Shown: piece by piece, positions 25,531 to 34,470 of the stretch
Layout of the letters: each line of letters starts with the position of its first letter
How positions within the stretch are numbered: the stretch's first letter is position 1
Assembly: GCF_014736495.1 (NCBI RefSeq)
Contig: NZ_MDUX01000005.1
Location: forward strand, 34,291 to 98,290
Direction of reading: 5' to 3'
Source: Candidatus Dactylopiibacterium carminicum
GTDB lineage: Bacteria > Pseudomonadota > Gammaproteobacteria > Burkholderiales > Rhodocyclaceae
Length of the DNA stretch: 64,000 nt
Translations under genes and position numbers: made by a program
The notes under the pieces: generated by a model
Seen by the model: the letters and a program-made list of their open reading frames with translations, nothing else
Database searches by the model: none
Told to the model about the DNA's origin: nothing

Positions 25531-26553
25531 GGTGCTTTCGCGTTGTACCAGCTGGTGCCTCAGCGGCGGCAGTTCGATGTGTGGCGGCTCTTCGCCGTAC
25601 AGCGCAGCAACCTCGCGCACCAGTGCCAGTACCGCATGTTCGCCGTGACGGTGCTTGTCCTGGATCACGGTCGTCAGCGGCGGATGAAAGCAAGCGCTTT
25701 CGAGAATATTGTCGAAGCCCACCATCGCCAGATCCTGCGGCACCGGGATACCACGACGGTGCGCCGCAAGCAGAGCGCCCAGCGCCATGCGGTCGTTGCC
25801 GACGAAGACGGCATCCAGGTCCGGTACGCGATTCAGCAGACGTTGCATGGCGGCCTCCCCCGAGAGGGGAGACCAGTCGCCCGCCTCGACCCAGGCATCC
25901 AGTGCGGGCAGGCCGGCTGCTTCGAGTGCCGTGCGCCAGCCCCGGATACGCTCGCGTGCTACCCACCAGCCTTGCGGCCCGCTAACGTGGCCGATGCGTG
26001 TGCGCCCGGCCGAGATCAAAGCCTGCGTGGCGACAAAGGCGCCCTCGGCGTTGTCGAAACTCACGGTACTGATGCCCGGACGCGGTTCGGTGGACATGAA
26101 CAGCACCGGCACACCGATGCGGCGCAGCCGCTCGGCATTGATCCAGTCGCTGCGGCCGTCGGCATCCGGGATGGCCCACAGCACGCCGTCGATTTCCATG
26201 TCGGTGAGGCCGAGCAGCAGTTTCTCGACGGTTTCGGCGCTGGGGTTGGCCAGCGTGCGCAACATCAGCGAGTAGCCCAGGGCCTGTGCCTGTTGCGCTG
26301 CGCCCTGGTAGAGCTCGGTGGCGAGGAAGCCCGTATTGGAGCCAACTACGGCCAGCGTGTGGCTGCGCCCGTGGCAGAGCGTGCGGGCTGACACGCTGGG
26401 GCGATAGCCGAGCTGCTCGATGACGGTCAGCACATGCTGGCGGGTTTCCTCGGCCACATCCTGGCGACCGTTTACCACGCGTGACACCGTTTGTTTCGAA
26501 ACCTGGGCGGCCGCAGCCACATCCACGAGCCTGACCCGGCTTTTCTTGAGCAC
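25528..26553 (-). CDS. LacI-family transcriptional regulator of the pectin locus
   Basis: 341 residues from a GTG preceded by AGAGGGA. The LacI helix-turn-helix and hinge are at about residues 8-60 (VRLVDVAAAAQVSKQTVSRVVNGRQDVA), followed by a sugar-binding sensor domain (LAVVGSNTGF, DAVFVGNDRMALGALLAAH, LAMVGFDNI). It is divergent from the beta-propeller gene at 26779, and two CCCGGG-centred palindromes lie between them. I infer that it represses that operon and itself until a pectin-derived sugar binds. The similar palindrome at 6979 may be another target of it or of a paralogue. Confidence 0.9.
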   Translation of the reverse strand: MLKKSRVRLVDVAAAAQVSKQTVSRVVNGRQDVAEETRQHVLTVIEQLGYRPSVSARTLCHGRSHTLAVVGSNTGFLATELYQGAAQQAQALGYSLMLRTLANPSAETVEKLLLGLTDMEIDGVLWAIPDADGRSDWINAERLRRIGVPVLFMSTEPRPGISTVSFDNAEGAFVATQALISAGRTRIGHVSGPQGWWVARERIRGWRTALEAAGLPALDAWVEAGDWSPLSGEAAMQRLLNRVPDLDAVFVGNDRMALGALLAAHRRGIPVPQDLAMVGFDNILESACFHPPLTTVIQDKHRHGEHAVLALVREVAALYGEEPPHIELPPLRHQLVQREST

Positions 26554-26657
26554 CTTGTTCCCTCTGTTCGTGTTGCTTCAGGCTGGATTGTGCCTTGAGT
26601 TGGTTAGGTTTTGGCAAGTGTCGTGCCAGTTGCTGGACAGACTCACTATAAAACTTT

Positions 26658-26673
26658 CCGTTCCCGGGAACGG
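26658..26673. promoter_or_regulatory. LacI-type operator 1
   Basis: CCGTTCCCGGGAACGG is a perfect 16-bp palindrome in the divergent promoter region. Its centre is 75 bp from that of operator 2, which would allow looping between two bound dimers. Confidence 0.75.
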
Positions 26674-26734
26674 TTTTCTTTAAATAGGGTGTAGTATGAA
26701 AAAACGGATTCAGCGGGAATGATTGTTGAGAATT

Positions 26735-26746
26735 GTTCCCGGGAAC
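26735..26746. promoter_or_regulatory. LacI-type operator 2
   Basis: GTTCCCGGGAAC is a perfect 12-bp palindrome with the same core as operator 1. It ends 32 bp before the start codon of the beta-propeller gene, a position suited to repression. Confidence 0.75.
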
Positions 26747-26778
26747 GAAAGTCTGTAAAAGACTAAAGAAAGTGAAAA

Positions 26779-28791
26779 ATGAGCACCCAAACGATATTCA
26801 GCGACCATTTCGACGCGTTCCGCATCGGCCCCTTCCCTTATGACCCGAAACACTCGGCCATCGGCGAGTATCACTACTGGCCCACCGAGGGCTTCAAGGG
26901 TGCCTGGCACGACCCCGTCGTCTGGTATGGCTGGCTCGGTCCGAGCTGGATCGTCACCGAGAACGAGGGCGCCAAATACATGGAGCAGACGCGTCTGCAA
27001 GTGGCGATCACCGACCACTGGCCGACGCTCACCGCTGGCGAGACCAGCTGGCGCGACTATACCGCCGGCGTGACGATCCGTCCGCTCGCCACCGATTCAC
27101 ACATCGGTCTTGCCTTCCGCTACGTTCATGCACGCAGCTATTACTTCCTGGGATTCGAAGGAGGCCAGCTCCGCTTGCTGCGCCGCGACCAGGAAGTGGT
27201 GCATGAATTGGCTTCAGTGCCCTGCGCCATCGACAGCGACACCCATTACCGGTTGGAGGTTCGTTGCGAGGGATCGCGGCTTGTGGGTGTCCTCGACGGC
27301 GTGGAGTATCTCGCCGTCGAGGACAACGCCCTCGATGCCGGCAAGGTCGCGCTGATCGCCCGGGTGCCTGCGCAGTTCACGGCCGTGGAGGTCGGCATGG
27401 GGCCGGCTGCGCATCAGGCCTGGCTGACTGCCGAAGCGCAGGCTGCATGCGAGCTCGCCGAGCTACGTGCGCACTATCCGCAACCCCGTCTGTGGAAGAC
27501 CATCGACCTGCAGGATTTTGGCACCGGGCGCCAGATCCGTTTTGGCCACCTGACTGGCGACGGCACGATGCACATCGTGCTCGCCCAGCATCAGAAGCGC
27601 GGCTACAAGGATGCCTATGCGCACATCAGCTGCCTCACCGCCATCGATCTCGATGGCCGGGTGCTGTGGCAGATCGGCACGCCCAGTACCGAGCCGGATC
27701 ACGCCATCGTCTCCTGCGACCTGCCGCTCCAGCTCCACGACATCGATGGCGACGGCGCCGACGAGGTGATCGTTTCGCGCGACTTCAAGCTGATGATCCT
27801 CGACGGGGCGACGGGCAAGGTGCGCCGCTCCATTCCCACGCCGCGCTCGGATGTGCCGGATGAATCGCTGCACAGCCTGCCGCACAAGCACTATGCCTTC
27901 GATCGCGTGAATATCGATGCCATCCGCATCTGCAATTTCCGCGGGCTGGACAAGCCGCGCGACATTCTCGTCAAGGATCGCTACAGCCGCCTGTGGGCCT
28001 ATGACGATCAACTGAATCTGTTGTGGCATTTCCACGAAGGCATCACCGGCCATTTCCCCTATACCGCCGACATCAATGGCGACGGGCGTGAGGAAATGTT
28101 CGTCGGCTACCACCTCGTGAATGCCGATGGCCAGTTGCAGTGGACGTTGCCTGTGCCGACCGACCACACCGACGAAATTCTGATCGGTCGCTGGAATCCT
28201 GCCTGCCCGGCAGAGCAGATCGCCATCGCTTCAGGGGACGAAGGCTTCATGATCGCCAGTCTGGAAGGCGAGATCCTGGTGAAGGAAATGATCGGCCACG
28301 CCCAGCGCATCAGCACCGGCAACTATCGGCCGGATCTGCCCGGGCTGGAGCTGAGCGTGACGACCTATTGGGGCTACCAGGGAATCATCTATCTCTACGA
28401 CTGCGAGGGGAATTTGCTGCACGCGTTCGAGCCCACCAGCAACGGCAATCTGATCACCCCGGTCAACTGGACCGGCGACGGGCACGACCTGCGCCTGCTG
28501 CATGGCAACCGCGATCACGGCGGGCTCATAGATGCTTGGGGACGCCGCGTGGTGGTGTTCCCGGATGACGGTCACCCGGATCTGTGCGCCGAGGTGGTCG
28601 GCCTCACCGGTGACGCACGCGACGAGATCGTGCTGTGGGATCAACGCCGGATGTTCATCTACACGCAGGATCGGCCCGCCAAGGGGCCTGTCTGCACCCC
28701 GAGGAAATATCCCCATTACAACGCCTCGAACTATCGCGGCGAATACCACTATCCGCAGCCTGTCGCGGGCGAGGCGGAGGCCGGGTCGTGA
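26779..28791 (+). CDS. cytoplasmic beta-propeller protein, possibly a rhamnogalacturonan lyase-like enzyme
   Basis: 670 residues, no signal peptide, start ATG behind AAAGAAAG. Residues about 1-215 look like a concanavalin-type sandwich (FRIGPFPYDPKHSAIGEYHY, HIGLAFRYVHARSYYFLGFE). The rest is a beta-propeller with FG-GAP-like calcium loops: DIDGDGADEVIV and DINGDGREEMFV. PL11 rhamnogalacturonan lyases are propellers with similar Ca loops, and the setting (LacI regulator, oligomer-binding proteins, GH28) fits action on imported rhamnogalacturonan fragments. I could not match catalytic residues, so the activity is inferred. It is first of an apparent operon under two palindromic operators. Confidence 0.55.
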   Translation: MSTQTIFSDHFDAFRIGPFPYDPKHSAIGEYHYWPTEGFKGAWHDPVVWYGWLGPSWIVTENEGAKYMEQTRLQVAITDHWPTLTAGETSWRDYTAGVTIRPLATDSHIGLAFRYVHARSYYFLGFEGGQLRLLRRDQEVVHELASVPCAIDSDTHYRLEVRCEGSRLVGVLDGVEYLAVEDNALDAGKVALIARVPAQFTAVEVGMGPAAHQAWLTAEAQAACELAELRAHYPQPRLWKTIDLQDFGTGRQIRFGHLTGDGTMHIVLAQHQKRGYKDAYAHISCLTAIDLDGRVLWQIGTPSTEPDHAIVSCDLPLQLHDIDGDGADEVIVSRDFKLMILDGATGKVRRSIPTPRSDVPDESLHSLPHKHYAFDRVNIDAIRICNFRGLDKPRDILVKDRYSRLWAYDDQLNLLWHFHEGITGHFPYTADINGDGREEMFVGYHLVNADGQLQWTLPVPTDHTDEILIGRWNPACPAEQIAIASGDEGFMIASLEGEILVKEMIGHAQRISTGNYRPDLPGLELSVTTYWGYQGIIYLYDCEGNLLHAFEPTSNGNLITPVNWTGDGHDLRLLHGNRDHGGLIDAWGRRVVVFPDDGHPDLCAEVVGLTGDARDEIVLWDQRRMFIYTQDRPAKGPVCTPRKYPHYNASNYRGEYHYPQPVAGEAEAGS

Positions 28792-28866
28792 GGCCTGACC
28801 CGGTTGTTGTGCGGCCCGCGGACGTATTGCATGGGGCGAAAGCAGCCTGAGAGCTGTGCCCGAGCT

Positions 28867-28895
28867 GTCTCCGGCAGATCAGAGAGGCCGGAGAC
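28867..28895 (+). promoter_or_regulatory. hairpin in the leader of the first solute-binding protein gene
   Basis: GTCTCCGGC pairs perfectly with GCCGGAGAC around an 11-base loop, 33 bases upstream of the start codon. It could stabilise the highly expressed downstream message or weaken read-through; no T-run follows. Confidence 0.4.
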
Positions 28896-28927
28896 CTGTT
28901 CAAGCATCGACAACAAAGGAGACGTTC

Positions 28928-30838
28928 ATGAGCATCATCCGAACACAGGGCGTGGCCCTCGGGCTGCTGGGCTGTCTTGCACTGTCCGCACCCGCACTGG
29001 CCTACCAGGAGGCGCCGCTGCTCGGGCAGCGTGTGAAGGCCGGCGAGTTGCCCGTACTGGCCAGCCGCCTGCCGGCACAACCCGAGGTCGTCAAGCCGCT
29101 GGACCGCGTCGGTAGCTTCGGTGGCACCTTGCGCACCGCGATCCGCGCCAGTGGTGACCACAACGCCATCCTGCGCCTGGTGGGCAACCAGGGGCTGCTG
29201 CGCTGGAGCACGGACTTCAACGATGTGGTGCCGAATGTGGCCGAGAGCCTGGCGATCAATGCCGACGCCAGCGAATACACCTTCAAGCTGCGCCGTGGCA
29301 TGAAGTGGTCCGACGGCTCGCCCTTCACGGCGGATGATGTGCTGTTCTCCATGAAAGATCTGATCGGCAACGAGGAGTTCATCTCCAAGCCGCCCTCGGC
29401 CTACGTCACCAACGGCAAGTTCGCCGAAATCACCAAGATCGATCCCTATACCGTGCGCTTCAAGTTCGCCGCGCCCTACCTGGCGTTTCGCGAAGCGCTG
29501 GCGTTGCCGGTGAATCAGCATCCCACGCTGTATCAGAAAAAGTACTGCTCGCAATTTCACCCGAAGTACAACCCGAGCGTGAGCCAGCAGTTCCGTGGGG
29601 CCAACGTGCAGGACTGGGCGGCGCTGATGCGCATCAAGTGCGGTGACATCGAACTGCCCACGCGCTGGGGCAACGTCGAGCGGCCCACGCTGGATCCGTG
29701 GATCATCAAGGAAGCCTACGGCGGTGGCGTGACCCGCGTGATCATGGAGCGCAACCCGTATTTCTGGCAGGTCGATACGGCCGGCAACCAGCTGCCCTAC
29801 ATCGATACCCTGCACATCGCCATCATCTCCGAGGTGGAGGCCATCCTGCTGGCGGCCATCAGCGGCCGGCTGGATTTCCAGCACCGCCACATCTACGCCA
29901 TCCAGAATCGTCCCGTGCTGGCGGAAAACCAGCAGAAGGGCGGCTACAAGCTGATGTCCTTCACGCCGTTGGGCGCCAACTCGGTCGGCATGTTCTTCAA
30001 CTACAGCACGAAGAATCCGACCCTGCGCAAATACCTGCGGCAGAAGGATTTCCGTGTCGCCTTGTCCCTGGCCACCGACCGCAAGGAGGTCAACGAGATC
30101 GTTTTTCTCGGTCAGGGCGCGCCCTGGCAGATCGGACCCGCCAAGGAGTCGAAGTGGTACAACGAAAAGCTGGGTACGCAATACACCCAGTACGACCTCA
30201 AGACCGCCAACGAACTGCTCGACAAGCTCGGGCTCGCCAAGCGTGACAGCGCTGGCTTCCGCCTCTATCCCGAAGGTGGTCGGGTATCGGTCAACGTGAT
30301 CGCTTCCATCCAGCTGGCACAACAGGTCGAAGCGCTGGAGCTGGTGGGCAGGCAATGGGCCAAGGCTGGCGTGGAGCTGGTGATCCAGGCATCCGAACGC
30401 TCGCTGTTCTACGACCGTGCGCTCAACAATGAATACGACATGAGCGTCGATCTCGTTGCTGGCGGCCTGGACATCACACAGAACCCGCGCGCCATCCTCG
30501 CCGTGCATCCGCAGGAGTCTCGCCAGAGCCTGCCCTGGGTGCAGTGGTACAGCTCGGGGGGCAAGACCGGCGAAGAGCCTACCGAGAGCATGAAGAAGCG
30601 GCTGGCGCTGTATGACCAGTGGAAAGCCGCCAGCACCCAGAGCGAGGCGGACCGGCTATTCAAGGAGATTCTGGCGCTCGCGGCCGACGAATTCGAGGTG
30701 ATGGGGCTGGTGAAGCCGCCACGCGATCCGGCGATCCGCAACACCAAGCTGCTCAACGTGCTGGAGAACATGCCGGCGGGATGGAGTTATCCGACTCCGG
30801 CGCCTGCATTGCCGCAGACCTGGTTCTTCACCCGATAG
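28928..30838 (+). CDS. family-5 extracellular solute-binding protein, copy 1
   Basis: 636 residues, start ATG behind AAAGGAGAC. A signal peptide ends at PALAYQEAP (about residue 25). It has the SBP family 5 (peptide/nickel/oligosaccharide) architecture: MKWSDGSPFTADDVLFSMKDL, PYFWQVDTAGNQLPYIDTL, RDFRVALSLATDRKEVNE-like region and GAPWQIGP. It should bind a substrate in the periplasm for an ABC importer. Locus context suggests a rhamnogalacturonan or pectin oligomer rather than a peptide. No permease or ATPase gene is nearby. A paralogue follows directly at 30994. Confidence 0.88.
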   Translation: MSIIRTQGVALGLLGCLALSAPALAYQEAPLLGQRVKAGELPVLASRLPAQPEVVKPLDRVGSFGGTLRTAIRASGDHNAILRLVGNQGLLRWSTDFNDVVPNVAESLAINADASEYTFKLRRGMKWSDGSPFTADDVLFSMKDLIGNEEFISKPPSAYVTNGKFAEITKIDPYTVRFKFAAPYLAFREALALPVNQHPTLYQKKYCSQFHPKYNPSVSQQFRGANVQDWAALMRIKCGDIELPTRWGNVERPTLDPWIIKEAYGGGVTRVIMERNPYFWQVDTAGNQLPYIDTLHIAIISEVEAILLAAISGRLDFQHRHIYAIQNRPVLAENQQKGGYKLMSFTPLGANSVGMFFNYSTKNPTLRKYLRQKDFRVALSLATDRKEVNEIVFLGQGAPWQIGPAKESKWYNEKLGTQYTQYDLKTANELLDKLGLAKRDSAGFRLYPEGGRVSVNVIASIQLAQQVEALELVGRQWAKAGVELVIQASERSLFYDRALNNEYDMSVDLVAGGLDITQNPRAILAVHPQESRQSLPWVQWYSSGGKTGEEPTESMKKRLALYDQWKAASTQSEADRLFKEILALAADEFEVMGLVKPPRDPAIRNTKLLNVLENMPAGWSYPTPAPALPQTWFFTR

Positions 30839-30870
30839 ATTTTCAAGTGCTGTCCCTCCCCTGAAAAAAA

Positions 30871-30893
30871 GGGTGGCCCTTCGAGGGCCACCC
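30871..30893. terminator. hairpin between the two solute-binding protein genes
   Basis: GGGTGGCCCT pairs with AGGGCCACCC around a 3-base loop. It is preceded by a run of seven A but not followed by T, so on this strand it more likely attenuates or protects the mRNA between the paralogues than ends all transcription. Confidence 0.55.
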
Positions 30894-30993
30894 GACAAGC
30901 CCGAACCGACACACCCGCATTTCCGTATCCGATGCCGCCATGCGGTACCGGACGGCCTGTTTCACGCATTGACCATAAAGAAGGAGACTGTCC

Positions 30994-32907
30994 ATGAGCT
31001 GTACCCGATCAACCGGCATGGCCCTGGGCCTGCTTGCCAGCCTCGCGATTTCCGCGCCGGCCCTGGCTTTTCAGGAAGCACCGATGTTCGCCGCCGGTGT
31101 CAAGGCGGGCAAACTACCCGCTGTCGCCAAGCGGCTGCCCGAGAAGCCTGAGGTGGTGAAGCCGCACACCCGCGTCGGCAGCTATGGCGGCGAGCTGCGC
31201 ACCGCCATGCGCAGTTCCAACGACCACAATTCCATCCTGCGCCTGGTGGGCAACCAGGGACTGGTGCGCTGGTCGCCCGACTTCAACAACCTGCAGCCGA
31301 ACATTGCCGAGCGCTGGGAACAGAACGCCGACGCCTCGGAGTACATCTTCCATCTGCGCAAGGGGATGAAGTGGTCCGATGGCACGCCCTTCACGGCCGA
31401 TGACGTCCTGTTCTCCATGAATGACCTGACGCTGGGGGGGCAGTACTACTCCACGCCGCCTGCGGCCTACATGCAGGGCGGCAAGCCGGTGGTGGTCAGC
31501 AAGATCGACGAGAACACCGTCAAGTTCAGTTTCAACGGCCCCTACCTGGGCTTCATCGAAGCGCTGGCGTTGCCGATCAACCAGCATCCCACGCTGTTCC
31601 AGAAGAAGTACTGTGGCCAGTTCCACCCGGCCTACAACAAGACCAACCTGCAGCAACTGATCACGGCGGACAGCGCGACCGACTGGCGCCAGCTCATGCG
31701 CAACAAGTGCGGCGATATCGAACTGCCCTCCCGCTGGGGCAACACGGAGCGGCCGACGATGGATCCGTGGGTGATCAAGGTGCCTTACACCGCTGCGGCC
31801 ACCGATGTGGTGCTGGAACGCAACCCGTACTTCTGGCAGGTCGATACCGCTGGCAACCAGCTGCCCTACCTGGATCGCGTGCGCTTCCGCGTGATTTCCG
31901 AGGTGGAAACCATCCTGCTTGCAGCGATCAACGGCCAGCTGGATTTTCAGCACCGCCACATTTACGCCATCCAGAACATCCCGGTGCTGACGCAGAACGC
32001 AGCCAAGGGCAACTACAAGGTACTCGGGCTGCCCACGCTGCAGGCCAATTCCGTCGGCCTGTACCTCAACTTCAGCACCAAGAACGACAAGCTGCGCAAG
32101 CTGATCCGCAACAAGGATTTCCGCATCGCCCTCTCCACGGCCATCGACCGCAAGAACATCAACGAAGTGGTGTTCCTCGGTCAAGGCACGCCCTGGCAGA
32201 TCGGGCCGGTGAAGCAGTCCAAGTGGTTCAACCCGCAACTTGGCACGCAGCACCTGGCTTTCGACGTCAAGAAGGCCAATGCGATGCTCGACAGTCTGGG
32301 GCTGGAAAAGCGTGACGACGCCGGCTTCCGCCTCTACCCGGAAGGCGGGCGCCTTTCCCTCGGTGCCAACATCGCCATCCAGCTTGAGCAGCAGATGGGG
32401 GCGCTGGAGCTGATCCGCGAACAATATGCCAAGCTCGGCATCGAACTCGTGATCCGTGGCATGGAGCGTTCGCTGGCCGCGGCCCGCACCGCCAGCAATG
32501 ACTATGACCTGGTCGTTGACGTGGTACCGGGGGGGCTGGACATCACTGCCAACCCGCGTGCAGTGCTGGCCATCCATCCCACCGAGTCGCGCATGAGCCT
32601 GGGCTGGGTGCGCTGGTACATGACCAAGGGCAAGGACGGCGAGGAACCTTCCGAGTCGATGAAGAAGCGTCTGGCGCTGTACGACAAGTGGCAAGTGGCA
32701 GGCAGCGAGAAGGAGGCCGAGGCCTATTTCCGCGAGATCCTGCAACTGGCGGCTGACGAGTTCGAAGTGATCGGCGTGGTGCTGCCACCGGCATCGCCGG
32801 CGATCCGCAAGAACAATCTCGCCAACGTCTTCGATACCATGCCCGCTGGCTGGACCTATCCGACCCCGGCACCGGCACTGCCGCAGACCTGGTTCTTCAC
32901 GAAGTAG
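30994..32907 (+). CDS. family-5 extracellular solute-binding protein, copy 2
   Basis: 637 residues, start ATG behind AAGGAGAC, signal peptide ending at PALAFQEAP. It is collinear with copy 1 throughout and shares long identical stretches (such as HRHIYAIQN and NPYFWQVDTAGNQLPY), so the two arose by tandem duplication. Differences are spread over the length, pointing to divergent ligand preference and not to a recent copy. It ends with the same GWTYPTPAPALPQTWFF as copy 1. Like copy 1 it lacks neighbouring permease genes. Confidence 0.88.
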   Translation: MSCTRSTGMALGLLASLAISAPALAFQEAPMFAAGVKAGKLPAVAKRLPEKPEVVKPHTRVGSYGGELRTAMRSSNDHNSILRLVGNQGLVRWSPDFNNLQPNIAERWEQNADASEYIFHLRKGMKWSDGTPFTADDVLFSMNDLTLGGQYYSTPPAAYMQGGKPVVVSKIDENTVKFSFNGPYLGFIEALALPINQHPTLFQKKYCGQFHPAYNKTNLQQLITADSATDWRQLMRNKCGDIELPSRWGNTERPTMDPWVIKVPYTAAATDVVLERNPYFWQVDTAGNQLPYLDRVRFRVISEVETILLAAINGQLDFQHRHIYAIQNIPVLTQNAAKGNYKVLGLPTLQANSVGLYLNFSTKNDKLRKLIRNKDFRIALSTAIDRKNINEVVFLGQGTPWQIGPVKQSKWFNPQLGTQHLAFDVKKANAMLDSLGLEKRDDAGFRLYPEGGRLSLGANIAIQLEQQMGALELIREQYAKLGIELVIRGMERSLAAARTASNDYDLVVDVVPGGLDITANPRAVLAIHPTESRMSLGWVRWYMTKGKDGEEPSESMKKRLALYDKWQVAGSEKEAEAYFREILQLAADEFEVIGVVLPPASPAIRKNNLANVFDTMPAGWTYPTPAPALPQTWFFTK

Positions 32908-32920
32908 GCATTGCCTGCAG

Positions 32921-32950
32921 CCGCCCTCCCGACCCGTGTCGGGAGGGCGG
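32921..32950 (+). terminator. strong hairpin after the second solute-binding protein gene
   Basis: CCGCCCTCCCGAC pairs perfectly with GTCGGGAGGGCGG (13 bp) around a 4-base loop, 13 bases after the stop codon. No T-run follows. It sits just ahead of the GH28 gene and argues for the later GH28 start codon. Confidence 0.75.
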
Positions 32951-33043
32951 TATCACCAACCTTGCAGGGTGCCTGGCGAGCGCCCGATGCATTACATCGC
33001 CAAAACGGCCCGCGGTGGGCCGTCCGTTTCCTGGAGTTCATCG

Positions 33044-34399
33044 ATGCAACAACAACCCTCTTCCTCTCCTTCCGACCCCTGGGATCAGGTGCCTGCCATC
33101 CTGGCCCGCATCCAGCCGCCCACCATTCCCGCGCGGGATTTCCGGCTCGATGTCTTCGGCGCCGTCGGTGATGGCGTGAAGGACTGTACAGAGGCTTTCC
33201 GTGCCGCCATCGCTGCTGCGTCAGAGGCAGACGGCGGGCGTATCGTCGTACCTGCGGGGGACTGGCTGACCGGCCCGATCCATCTGCGCAGCAACATCGA
33301 ACTGCATGTAGCCGAAGGCGCCACGGTGCGCTTCCGTACCGATGCCGAAGCCTATCTGCCGATGGTGCTCACGCGCTGGGAAGGGGTGGAGCTCTACAAC
33401 TATTCGCCGCTGATCTACGCCTTCGAGTGCGAAAACGTCGCCATCACCGGCAGCGGCACGCTCGATGGCCAGGGCAGCAACGACACCTGGTGGAAATGGC
33501 GTGACAAGGTGAAGTTCGGCTGGCAGCCCGGCACGCCGCAGCAGAAACCCGCGCGGCTGATGCTCTTCATCCTCGGCGAGCATGACGTACCGGTGGAGGC
33601 CCGCCGCTTCGGCGAGGGCTACTGGCTGCGGCCCAACATGATCCAGCCCTATCGCTGCCGCAACATCCTCATCGAGGGCGTCACCATCCGCAATTCGCCG
33701 ATGTGGCACATCCACTGCGTGCTGTCGCAGAACATCACCATCCGCAAGGTTACGGTGATCGGCCACGGTCCGGAAACGGATGGTGCCAATCCCGAATCCT
33801 GTCGTGACGTGCTGATCGAGGACTGCTACTTCGATACCGGCGACGACTGCATCGCCATCAAGTCTGGCCGCAACGGCGACGGCCGCCGCATCAATGTGCC
33901 GTCCGAGAACATCATCGTGCGCAATTGCGTGATGCGTGATGGTCACGGCGCCATCGTCATCGGCTCCGAACTCACCGGCGGCGTGCGCAACGTGTTTGCC
34001 GAGAATCTGGAGATGGACAGCCGCAATCTCGATCGCGCGCTGCGCATCAAGACCAACTCCCATCGCGGGGGGCTGGTCGAGAACATCCACATGCGCAATT
34101 CCGTGGTGAAGAGCCTCGGTGGTGAAGTGGTGCAGGTCAACCTCGACTACGAGGAAGGCGATACCGGCAAGTTCACGCCCATCGTGCGCCATATCCACGT
34201 GGACAACCTCGTCAGCCAGGGTGGCAAGATCGGTCTGCAGCTCAAGGCCTATGAGCGCAGCCCGGTGCAGGATGTACGCATCACCAACTGCCGTTTCGAC
34301 GGTGTGGAGCAGCCCTTCGAACTGCGTCACACCCAGGACCTGCATCTGGCCAACGTCACCATCAACGGCATCACCTACAACGGCGAACCCGAGGCTTGA
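33044..34399 (+). CDS. GH28 family polygalacturonase-like glycoside hydrolase, cytoplasmic
   Basis: 451 residues from an ATG behind GGAG. An upstream in-frame start at 32936 would lie inside the terminator hairpin and is rejected. The parallel beta-helix carries the GH28 motifs: TDGANPES (Asn249 region), DTGDDCIAIKSG (Asp267, Asp268), DGHGAIVIGSE (His301) and RIKTN (Arg334, Lys336), which hold the catalytic acids and substrate contacts. There is no signal peptide, so it probably trims imported galacturonate-containing oligomers in the cytoplasm, as exo-acting relatives do. It follows two oligomer-binding proteins in the LacI-controlled locus. Confidence 0.9.
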   Translation: MQQQPSSSPSDPWDQVPAILARIQPPTIPARDFRLDVFGAVGDGVKDCTEAFRAAIAAASEADGGRIVVPAGDWLTGPIHLRSNIELHVAEGATVRFRTDAEAYLPMVLTRWEGVELYNYSPLIYAFECENVAITGSGTLDGQGSNDTWWKWRDKVKFGWQPGTPQQKPARLMLFILGEHDVPVEARRFGEGYWLRPNMIQPYRCRNILIEGVTIRNSPMWHIHCVLSQNITIRKVTVIGHGPETDGANPESCRDVLIEDCYFDTGDDCIAIKSGRNGDGRRINVPSENIIVRNCVMRDGHGAIVIGSELTGGVRNVFAENLEMDSRNLDRALRIKTNSHRGGLVENIHMRNSVVKSLGGEVVQVNLDYEEGDTGKFTPIVRHIHVDNLVSQGGKIGLQLKAYERSPVQDVRITNCRFDGVEQPFELRHTQDLHLANVTINGITYNGEPEA

Positions 34400-34419
34400 G
34401 CCTTTTCGCTTGAGCCACC

Positions 34420-34449
34420 GCCCGACATCTGCGACAGCGGGTGTCGGGC
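34420..34449. terminator. bidirectional hairpin between convergent GH28 and AraC-family genes
   Basis: GCCCGACA pairs with TGTCGGGC around a 14-base loop in the 71-bp gap between the two stop codons. Confidence 0.5.
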
Positions 34450-34470
34450 ATGGGGCTACTGTCGATCCGG

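Noticed and set aside
32936..33043. Longer start for the GH28 gene
   Set aside because: The extra codons begin inside a 13-bp terminator stem and lack a ribosome site.
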